A stretch of 10,662 nucleotides of DNA, from positions 1 through 10,662 of the forward strand of contig CACXLY010000079.1 in NCBI GenBank assembly GCA_902768605.1. The letters run 5' to 3'. Source of the DNA: an uncultured Bacteroidales bacterium (lineage in GTDB: Bacteria > Bacteroidota > Bacteroidia > Bacteroidales > Bacteroidaceae). The notes beneath the pieces are model-generated. The model was not told the DNA's origin, did no database searches, and worked only from the letters and a program-made list of their open reading frames with translations. This document shows, in pieces, positions 1 to 6,797 of this stretch; position 1 is the first letter of the stretch; each line of letters starts with the position of its first letter. A program made the translations under genes and the position numbers.

Positions 1-1
1 G

Positions 2-460
2 GCGGAGAACTGCTTCATCGTAGGCTTCCAGGTGCGTCCCTCTGCAGCAGCACGCAAGCTCGCCGACCAGATGGACGTCGACATCCGCCTCTACAGCGTT
101 ATCTACGACGCCATCGAGGAGGTGAAGGACGCCATGGAAGGCATGCTGTCGCCCGAAATCAAGGAAGAGGTGACGGCTACCGTCGAGGTGCGCCAGGTCT
201 ATCACATCACGAAGGTGGGCACTGTGGCCGGTGCTTACGTCGTCGATGGCAAGGTCAGCCGCTCGAACAAGGCTCGCGTCATCCGCGACGGCATCGTGGT
301 CTTCACGGGCGCCATCAATGCACTGAAGCGTTTCAAGGACGACGTCAAGGAGGTGAGCACGAACTTCGAGTGCGGTATCTCCCTCGTGGGCTACAACGAC
401 CTGCGCGAGGGCGACATGATAGAGACCTTCCAGGAGATAGAAATCAAGGCAACGCTTTAA
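2..460 (+). CDS. infB: Translation initiation factor IF-2, C-terminal part (5' end outside window)
   Basis: IF-2 is the GTPase that places initiator fMet-tRNA on the 30S subunit and promotes 50S joining in the cytoplasm. Only the last 152 codons are here. The frame is open from base 2 ([13 protein letters not shown]) to the TAA at 458-460, so the gene clearly enters from the left and the GTG at 32 is internal. The text matches the end of IF-2: the domain 3 stretch VGFQVRP...[25 protein letters not shown], then domain 4 (C2, the fMet-tRNA binding beta barrel) with [43 protein letters not shown] and [17 protein letters not shown]. The GTPase domain lies upstream of the window. It is followed after 109 bases by cvpA on the same strand, separated by a long AT-rich hairpin. 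The identification is firm; no oddity is seen in the part present. Confidence 0.97.
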   Translation, partial: AENCFIVGFQVRPSAAARKLADQMDVDIRLYSVIYDAIEEVKDAMEGMLSPEIKEEVTATVEVRQVYHITKVGTVAGAYVVDGKVSRSNKARVIRDGIVVFTGAINALKRFKDDVKEVSTNFECGISLVGYNDLREGDMIETFQEIEIKATL

Positions 461-469
461 GCAATGCAT

Positions 470-552
470 AATTCGTAATTCATAATTCATAATTAGGCTG
501 CGCCCAGAATAAAACAGGCTGCCTCACAATTATGAATTATGAATTATGAATT
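470..552. repeat. Long inverted repeat of 7-bp units between infB and cvpA
   Basis: The arms at 470-494 and 528-552 are reverse complements over 25 positions with one mismatch (G at 475 against T at 547), which becomes a G-U pair in plus-strand RNA. The loop is 33 bases (495-527). Each arm is itself a tandem of the heptamer ATTCATA or its complement TATGAAT. The hairpin would be very AU-rich and has no following T-run, so it is not a standard intrinsic terminator. It ends 17 bases before the cvpA start and could affect translation or mRNA stability. Similar heptamer arrays occur between genes in Bacteroidales, to my recollection; the function is unknown. Confidence 0.85.
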
Positions 553-569
553 GTTAATTATGAATTAAT

Positions 570-1133
570 ATGGCCGTGGACATCCTGTTGCTTATCCTGT
601 TGGTGGTCGGCTTCATCAGAGGACTCTTCTCGGGGGCTGTCAAGCAACTCATCTCGCTTGTAGCCTTCGTGGCGGGCTTCGTCGGAGCCACCATTTTCTA
701 CCAGCAGCTGGGCGACGTGCTGCTCCTTTTCATCCACCACCCCGCAATCTGCTATGTGGCTGCCTTTGCGCTGCTTTGGCTTATCGTGCCCATTGCGGCA
801 AGCCTGATTGCTTCCCTCATCACGAAGATGGTGAATGAAATACCGGTCTTGGGGACGCTCAACCGCGTGCTCGGCGGCCTCCTTTGCCTGCTGAAGTACG
901 CCCTCGTGCTGGGAGCGCTCATCTGGCTTTTCTCGTCGATGGAGTTGATTCCCGAGGAGACGATGCAGCAGTCGAAGCTTTGCGGGCCGCTCAAGGCGAT
1001 TCCGGAATCTGTCTTTAACGTGATGAAGTACTACCATCCCGGTAAGCCGCTACACGGGACACAAGAAGAGGACGATGCTCCCATTGCTCCCTGTGACACC
1101 ATTCCCGACGAGGAAGATGCTGCAGGACAATAA
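570..1133 (+). CDS. cvpA: CvpA family membrane protein
   Basis: This 187-residue protein matches the CvpA (colicin V production) family: a short integral membrane protein with four hydrophobic helices near residues 4-20, 27-46, 59-84 and 99-123, a glycine in the first helix region (VVGFIRGLFSG) and the family-like LNRVLGGLLCLLKYALVLGALIWLF in the last. CvpA was named for colicin V export in E. coli, and its molecular role is still poorly defined, with links to envelope stress tolerance. The C-terminal 60 residues are soluble, and the end is strongly acidic (EEDDAPIAP...PDEEDAAGQ). The ATG at 570 is used because upstream in-frame ATGs in the AT-rich repeat meet stops. There is no clear ribosome binding site, which is usual in Bacteroidota. 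Placement between infB and suf genes matches the arrangement I know from Bacteroidales, though no functional link is shown. Confidence 0.88.
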   Translation: MAVDILLLILLVVGFIRGLFSGAVKQLISLVAFVAGFVGATIFYQQLGDVLLLFIHHPAICYVAAFALLWLIVPIAASLIASLITKMVNEIPVLGTLNRVLGGLLCLLKYALVLGALIWLFSSMELIPEETMQQSKLCGPLKAIPESVFNVMKYYHPGKPLHGTQEEDDAPIAPCDTIPDEEDAAGQ

Positions 1134-1882
1134 CAACTTTCCATTCTGAAGCACAGCGTGGACCCCGATGCCTCAGCGCCGGGGTTTGTACCCACATCTG
1201 TGTACACTTGCCTGATGGCGAACCAGATTATCCAGTCATCATACCGTCTCAAAAAGCGGGCGCAAAAGTGCGCAAAAAAAGTGAAAAGGGAAAAGAAAAA
1301 AGGGAAAAAAATTGCACTTGCAGCACTGGAGTCTAACTTTTCGGATTTGACAATTTGTCACCAATAAAGCCATTTTGCTTACACTCCAATTTTTCAAGAA
1401 ATTCTCAGAATCGCCGAAAATGCCTTCGCCCTTGTTTTGGGTCATTTTTTCGAATTTCGGGCCTTAAATCGAAGGCGTTTCGGAACAGATTCATTCACAA
1501 GCAGTTGCCAACGCCCTTCAACGTTCAATCATCGATTCCCGATGGCCAGATTGACACTTCCAGTTAACAAAACGGCCCATTTCATCGCATTTTTGCACAC
1601 TTTTCGGACAGCGGAATCTGTCAACGCCGCATGCAGAATTTTCCATCGCCACGTGTGGCGTTTGGAATCGCTACGTGTGGCGTTTGGAATCGCTACGTGT
1701 GGAGATGCCGAATCCGGCGCTTTTCGACCCCTTTTTTCGCTCGTCGCATAGTGTGCAAAAATTGACAGAATGACGGTTTATCGCGAATTTGCTTTCTTTT
1801 TGTCAAATGTGTTTTTCGTACATGAAAAAGGGAAAATGAAATAATCCTGCGCTCGGCAACCCTCAGTTTTCACTTTTTTTTG
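1134..1882. other. Gene-free stretch between cvpA and sufB
   Basis: I find no credible gene on either strand in these roughly 750 bases. The short open frames (for example 1158-1367, Lys-rich because it reads A-runs, and 1437-1751) have no recognisable motif and no promoter. Visible structure: a 6-bp stem ACCCCG/CGGGGT at 1162-1185; an imperfect palindrome TGTACCCACATCTGTGTACA at 1187-1206; purine-rich A tracts at 1250-1312; a perfect TGACA-ATT-TGTCA palindrome at 1348-1360; a 22-bp tandem repeat at 1645-1702; and a TTTTTC/GAAAAA stem at 1812-1829. Composition is more AT-rich than the flanking genes. It may be the remains of an older insertion or an intergenic repeat family. Confidence 0.6.
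1645..1702. repeat. 22-bp tandem repeat, about 2.6 copies, with CGCCACGTGTGGCG core
   Basis: Units lie at 1645-1666, 1667-1688 and 1689-1702 (partial). The first two differ at one position (C1650 against T1672), and the third stops matching after GTGTGG. Each unit begins ATCGCYACGTGTGG and the full ones continue CGTTTGGA. In the first unit CGCCAC-GT-GTGGCG (1647-1660) is an inverted repeat with a two-base centre. In the second (1669-1682) the changed base gives CGCTAC, which leaves a T-G pair. It resembles a small REP-like or minisatellite element. No protein use is evident. Confidence 0.85.
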
Positions 1883-1890
1883 TATCTTTG
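1883..1890 (+). promoter_or_regulatory. Bacteroidota-type promoter -7 element for sufB
   Basis: TATCTTTG matches the Bacteroidota sigma-ABfr -7 consensus TAnnTTTG and lies 19 bases before the sufB ATG. No good TTTG is present at the expected -33 position; only T-runs lie between 1867 and 1880. The element would be inside the coding region if the in-frame TTG at 1880 were the start, which supports the ATG at 1910. The resulting 5' leader would be very short. Confidence 0.75.
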
Positions 1891-1909
1891 CAGTCGCAAA
1901 GAACGAAGC

Positions 1910-3355
<1,446 letters not shown>

Positions 3356-3357
3356 AG

Positions 3358-3392
3358 AAAAAGTTGTACTTTTTTGCTTCTTTGCAAAAAAA
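3358..3392 (+). terminator. Possible weak terminator or alternating hairpins after sufB
   Basis: Right after the sufB stop, AAAAAGT (3358-3364) can pair with ACTTTTT (3368-3374). The same T-run, as TTTTTTGC (3370-3377), can instead pair with GCAAAAAA (3384-3391). Only one of the two can form at a time. Both stems are almost entirely A-U, and the first is followed by a short T stretch. It could end sufB transcription weakly, but it may be only AT-rich intergenic sequence. Confidence 0.3.
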
Positions 3393-3424
3393 TATAATGA
3401 TTTTAGCTTTTTTTATTAACATTT

Positions 3425-3432
3425 TATCTTTG
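3425..3432 (+). promoter_or_regulatory. Bacteroidota-type promoter -7 element for the surface-protein cassette
   Basis: TATCTTTG is a full TAnnTTTG match, identical to the sufB element, and lies 21 bases before the ATG at 3454. The -33 position offers only TTTT (3401-3404, 20 bases upstream). It shows that the inserted surface-protein unit carried its own promoter, which still looks intact although the gene behind it is broken. Confidence 0.65.
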
Positions 3433-3898
3433 TACCCACCATATCGGAACAGAATGACAAAAAACTTTATAACGATGTTACGACGACACGTTACGACGGC
3501 CATCTTTTTGCTTCTGGCCGTAGCAGCAATTGCTCAGAATGGTAACTGAAGCGACGCACAATATCGCGACAGATATTGGGCTAAAGACTATGCCAACAGC
3601 AGCAGCTTTATTGTCAACAACGAAACGGACTTCGCGCAGTTTGCCTACATGGTAAACGAAGAGCACAAAACCTTCGAAGGTAAAACAGTAAGGCTGGGAA
3701 ATGAACTGTCCATGGCTCGCAACAAATGGACGCCCATCGGTTCGAAAGAACACCCCTTTTCCGGCAACTTCTTGGGACAGGGCAACCAAATCTACGGCAT
3801 ACGACTCAAGGATGACAACAGCTAATACGCCGGTCTGTTCGGATACGTCAAGGACGGTAGCGTGGAAGGCATAATGCTCTTTAGTAGCAATATCACGG

Positions 3899-4002
3899 GC
3901 AACGGGAATGTGGGCAGCATCGTCGGAGGTGTGGATAATGCCAGAGTTGTCGACTGCGCCGAGAACACGGATGTGATATTAAAGAGCAACGGGAATGTGG
4001 GC
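3899..4002 (+). repeat. Two GLUG-type repeat units in the pseudogene
   Basis: The 17-base string GCAACGGGAATGTGGGC occurs at 3899-3915 and again at 3986-4002, 87 bases (29 codons) apart, in the same frame. It encodes the N-GNVG part of GNVGSIVGG and GNVGGIAGI. The nucleotide identity suggests a fairly recent internal duplication or gene conversion within the repeat domain. Confidence 0.8.
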
Positions 4003-4283
4003 GGCATCGCCGGCATCCTGGAAAACGGCGCTAAGATACTGGGGTGCAAAAGCTCAAGGTGGGCGACACCTATGACGGACAAACCATCACGAAACTGTGG
4101 AAGGGAGATCAGGTGGTGAACAGTCAGGACATTCCTGCATGGTTTGGCAATAACTACCAGGTCGAACATATCGTGTTTGATCAGAACTTCGAGCGCATTC
4201 GTCCTACCAATTGCGCCAATTGGTTCTGTGACAGCGAGAAGCTGAAGGACATCAGTGGCCTGTATTACCTGAAGACATCGGAA

Positions 4284-4709
4284 GTGACCTCAATGGCCCA
4301 CATGTTCGACAATTGCTCTTCGCTCACAGGTACGCTCTCTGTAGGTCTCTTCGACACCAGCAACGTCACCGACATGAGCTATATGTTCTCCAACTGCAGT
4401 AATGTGGATTACATCTACTTGACTGGTTTGAATACCGAGCAGGTCACCAACATGGAATGGATGTTCTACAGATGCAAGAAACTGCGCTCGCTGGACTTGC
4501 GTACGTTCGACACACGTTCCGTCACGTCAATGTCCTGCATGTTCCATGGATGTACAGACCTGGCAGAGATCAACATCTCCGAATTCAACACAGCCAACGT
4601 CACGACTATGGAATCCATGTTCGGCTATTGCTCTGCGCTCAAAGAACTCGACCTGACCAACTTCAACACTGCAAACGTGAAGGATATGCAGTACATGTTC
4701 AGCCACGAT
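4284..4709 (+). repeat. 26-residue leucine-rich repeats (BspA/DUF285 type)
   Basis: Repeat units start at codons 4284 (VTSMAHMF), 4365 (VTDMSYMF), 4443 (VTNMEWMF), 4521 (VTSMSCMF), 4599 (VTTMESMF) and 4677 (VKDMQYMF, partial). The first unit has 27 residues and the next four have 26. The pattern is V-T-x-M-x-x-M-F-x-x-C-x-x-L-x-x-L-x-L-x-x-F-x-T-x-x, which matches the 26-residue repeat of bacterial surface proteins (DUF285 family). A near-identical spacing of MF and C is kept in all full units, so this part of the pseudogene has been little eroded. Confidence 0.9.
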
Positions 4710-5605
4710 ATAGCGCTGACCACTATTACTGTGGGCGATGGTTGGACAATGGAGAATACTGAGAATAAAGGGTTGATGTTCTACTACGCCACCTCTCTGA
4801 AGGGACAAAAAGGAACCAGCTACAGTTATGATGCAGCTACAGATGCCGAAAAATATGCCCATATCGACGGCGGCAAGGACAACCCGGGACTCTTCTGGGG
4901 TGTTGCTGATGTGGCGCTGACCGACCTTGCCGACAACATTCAGACGCTCAAGCAATATGGTGGTCATCTGGTGAACGTCACCTACGACCGCGAATTTGTC
5001 TTCGTTAACACGGCTCCAATGCTCATGGCTGGCGCACCTTATTTGGTGGTTGTCGAAAACGGCACTATCAACCTCAGCGCCGACAAGGTGAAACTGTGGG
5101 CTATGCCCGATGAGAATGTCGAGGAGAGCATCGTCAACTCCAGCATGGATACATGGGGAGACAGCAACGACTTGTTTGGTTGGTGGCGAGGCACTTTCCA
5201 CGGCATCAGCAACGAAGAGGGCAGCGACCTCCATGCCTTCGGACTCTACGATGATGGCGTATGGAAGATTATCCGCAACGACACCGAGGCATACCGCAAA
5301 GGATTCATCCCATCGTTCCGCGCTTACTTCATTCCACTGGAGTACAGGGACAGCGAAGCCTACGCCACGAAGTTCGTATTCGTTGAAGCCGGCGACAAGG
5401 GCGACGATATCGGATGGGAAACTCTGCCTGACGAGTTCGACAGCGACATTCACGATAACGGTACGGGCATCAAGCCTGTCATCCACACCATCGACGACAA
5501 TAACACGCATCGTTACTATGATTTGCAAGGCCGACAACTGCCTCGCAAACCACAAAGAGGTATATACATTGACAATGGAGTAAAACATGTCAGTAAGTAA
5601 ACATT

Positions 5606-5752
5606 ATGAAAGAGAAAAAGCAGTATAAACACCCTGCTATGGCTGTCGTCAAGCTGTCGGGCAATGTAAGTATCCTCCAGCAGAGCACGGGTGGTGATGG
5701 TCCATCCTATCTTCGCCGCCATCGCGACCACACCAACTGGGATGAGGAATAA
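5606..5752 (+). CDS. Small protein of 48 residues following the surface-protein gene
   Basis: ATG 5606 opens a 48-codon frame starting MKEKKQYKHPAMAVVKLSG and ending THTNWDEE-like (DHTNWDEE) at TAA 5750-5752. It starts five bases after the surface-protein stop, so it is in the same transcription unit, ahead of a strong terminator. The layout (basic start, a P-x-M/x-V-V-K-L stretch, a short hydrophobic VSILQQS segment, then a polar Gly/Asp/Trp tail) resembles a group of short Bacteroidales proteins beginning MKK-Y-P that often lie near surface-protein genes. I know of no function. No signal peptide or membrane helix is evident. In frame after the stop, 18 more codons run from ATG 5762 (MKFQVIDIDTTKAESVDS) to TAA at 5816-5818, so the protein may once have been longer or a second tiny ORF may exist. 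Coding status is likely but not proven. Confidence 0.55.
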   Translation: MKEKKQYKHPAMAVVKLSGNVSILQQSTGGDGPSYLRRHRDHTNWDEE

Positions 5753-5816
5753 AGACTTGACATGAAGTTCCAGGTTATCGACATCGATACGACTAAAGCC
5801 GAGTCGGTGGACTCTT

Positions 5817-5860
5817 AAAAGTACGCGCACTTATGACCACGAGTGCGCGTACTTTTTCTT
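5817..5860 (+). terminator. Strong intrinsic terminator of the surface-protein cassette
   Basis: AAAAGTACGCGCACT (5817-5831) pairs perfectly with AGTGCGCGTACTTTT (5842-5856): 15 bp with a 10-base loop, and a T-rich run (TTTTTCTTT, 5853-5861) on the plus strand. The left arm also starts with A-runs, so it could act in both directions. It should stop transcripts from the cassette, and from sufB reading through, before they reach sufC. Confidence 0.92.
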
Positions 5861-5916
5861 TATCCACACTGGTTGTACCATTTCGTAAAGATTACCATCA
5901 CAAATTCCGCATACTC

Positions 5917-5947
5917 TTTGATGTTTGTGAATAAAATCGTACCTTTG
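5917..5947 (+). promoter_or_regulatory. Bacteroidota-type promoter for sufCDS
   Basis: TTTG at 5917-5920 and TACCTTTG at 5940-5947 are spaced by 19 bases, fitting the Bacteroidota -33/-7 pattern. The -7 element ends 20 bases before the sufC ATG. It lies after the strong terminator of the inserted cassette, so sufCDS can be transcribed independently of sufB. I see no clear operator next to it. Confidence 0.8.
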
Positions 5948-5967
5948 CGCCTGAAATAACGAAGAAC

Positions 5968-6720
5968 ATGCTAAAAATAGAAAACCTACATGCCAGCATT
6001 GGTGGCAAAGAGATACTGAAGGGCATCAACCTGACTGTCGGCGACGGCGAGGTGCATGCCGTCATGGGGCTCAACGGGGCAGGCAAGAGCACGCTCTCCA
6101 ACGTCATCGTCGGACACCCCGCATACGTTGTCACACAGGGCAGCATCAACTGGGACGGCAAGGACCTGCTCTCGCTCAAGCCCGAGGAACGCGCCCACGA
6201 AGGCATCTTCCTCAGCTTTCAGCAGCCTGTGGAGATACCCGGCGTCTCGATGGTCAACTTCATGCGAGCCGCCCTCAATGCCAAACGCAAGTATCAAGGT
6301 CTGGAACCGCTGCCGGCGGGCGACTTCCTCAAGCTCATGCGCGAGAAACGCTCCATTGTGGAGCTCGACAGCAAGCTCACGAGCCGCAGCGTGAACGAAG
6401 GCTTCTCAGGCGGCGAGAAGAAGCGTAACGAGATATTCCAGATGGCAATGCTCGAACCGAAGCTCACCATCCTCGACGAGACGGACAGCGGACTCGACGT
6501 GGATGCCCTGCGCATCGTGGCAGAAGGCTTCAACAAGCTGCGCCGCCCCGAGTCGAGCGCCATCGTCATCACGCACTATCAGCGCTTGCTCGACTATCTG
6601 AAGCCTGACGTGGTGCACGTCCTCATCGATGGCCGCATCGTCAAGACAGGCGGTCCCGAACTCGCCACAGAGATAGAAAGCAAGGGTTTCGACTGGATAA
6701 AGAACGGGATTAAGGATTAG
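5968..6720 (+). CDS. sufC: Fe-S cluster assembly ATPase SufC
   Basis: SufC is the ABC-type ATPase subunit of the cytoplasmic SufBC2D complex; its ATP-driven dimerisation reshapes SufB-SufD so that iron and sulfur can enter. The product has 250 residues, the family's usual length. Motifs in order: Walker A GLNGAGKST at residues 34-42 (Lys40), the signature SGGEKKR starting at Ser147 (the SufC form, not LSGGQ), Walker B and catalytic Glu in LTILDETDSGLD (Asp170, Glu171), the D-loop SGLD, and H-loop His203 (VITHYQRLLDYL). Glu171 and His203 have the same numbers as in E. coli SufC. There is no transmembrane segment, as expected. It has its own promoter and is followed by a 77-base repeat-rich spacer before sufD. 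The stop codon TAG is itself part of the first heptamer of that repeat. The gene appears intact and functional. Confidence 0.97.
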   Translation: MLKIENLHASIGGKEILKGINLTVGDGEVHAVMGLNGAGKSTLSNVIVGHPAYVVTQGSINWDGKDLLSLKPEERAHEGIFLSFQQPVEIPGVSMVNFMRAALNAKRKYQGLEPLPAGDFLKLMREKRSIVELDSKLTSRSVNEGFSGGEKKRNEIFQMAMLEPKLTILDETDSGLDVDALRIVAEGFNKLRRPESSAIVITHYQRLLDYLKPDVVHVLIDGRIVKTGGPELATEIESKGFDWIKNGIKD

Positions 6721-6748
6721 AGATTAGAGATTAAAGATTAAGGATTAG
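6714..6748. repeat. Five tandem heptamers (GGATTAG type) after sufC
   Basis: The units are GGATTAG (6714-6720), AGATTAG (6721-6727), AGATTAA (6728-6734), AGATTAA (6735-6741) and GGATTAG (6742-6748). The first unit holds the last base of the AAG codon, the GAT codon and the TAG stop of sufC, so changes in copy number need not alter the SufC protein. The 7-base period is the same as in the unrelated ATTCATA repeat after infB. Confidence 0.92.
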
Positions 6749-6754
6749 TGAATC

Positions 6755-6794
6755 TTTCGTTATCACGAAATAACGTCATAACGTTATAACGAAA
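6755..6794 (+). repeat. Three octamers and inverted repeat in sufC-sufD spacer
   Basis: ATAACGTC (6770-6777), ATAACGTT (6778-6785) and ATAACGAA (6786-6793) form a tandem octamer run. In addition TTTCGTTAT (6755-6763) is the exact reverse complement of ATAACGAAA (6786-6794), giving a 9-bp stem with a 22-base loop that ends three bases before the sufD ATG. It could influence sufD translation. No T-run follows, so it is not a terminator. Confidence 0.75.
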
Positions 6795-6797
6795 AGG

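Larger units (their letters stand above)
3454..5600 (+). pseudogene. Broken GLUG/BspA-type leucine-rich repeat surface protein gene
   Basis: One frame can be followed from ATG 3454 (or 3475). It starts with a signal peptide (MLRRHVTTAIFLLLAVAAIAQ) and then meets TGA at 3547, where NGN*SDAQYRDRYW suggests a lost Trp codon. The frame continues through a W-PIG...F-G-F-GQGNQIYGI module typical of Bacteroidota surface proteins, meets TAA at 3823 (NS*YAGLFGYV, probably CAA lost), and goes on into GLUG-type repeats (GNVGSIVGG, GNVGGIAGI). Near GGGG at 4041-4044 it shifts by one base into the frame that runs 4044-5600. That frame holds about 5.5 repeats of the BspA/DUF285 type (4284-4709), about 270 further residues and an end, YYDLQGRQLP...GIYIDNG, like those of secreted Prevotella proteins. 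BspA relatives bind host proteins at the cell surface. The GTG at 4044 could start a 518-residue product, but without a signal peptide. Three lesions make this a pseudogene, unless they are sequencing errors. Confidence 0.85.

Noticed and set aside
1162..1185. Intrinsic terminator after cvpA
   Set aside because: The stem is only 6 bp with a 12-base loop, and the following bases (TTGTACCC) lack a T-run.
1158..1367. Lys-rich 69-codon frame after cvpA
   Set aside because: Its composition comes from A-rich runs, it starts with GTG inside a hairpin, and no family features or promoter are seen.
1645..1702. CRISPR array
   Set aside because: The units are contiguous with no spacers, and no cas gene is near.
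3547..3825. Stop-codon recoding (TGA as Trp, TAA as Gln) in the surface-protein gene
   Set aside because: The intact genes in the window end normally at TAA or TAG, none has an internal TGA or TAA, and a frameshift follows in the same gene; decay explains all three lesions.
4035..4060. Programmed ribosomal frameshift at GGGGTGCAAAAGC
   Set aside because: No proper X-XXY-YYZ slippery heptamer in the zero frame, and two upstream stops would already prevent its use.
4527..5588. 353-codon minus-strand frame over the surface-protein pseudogene
   Set aside because: The plus strand shows clear 26-residue repeats here; the antisense text has no family features.
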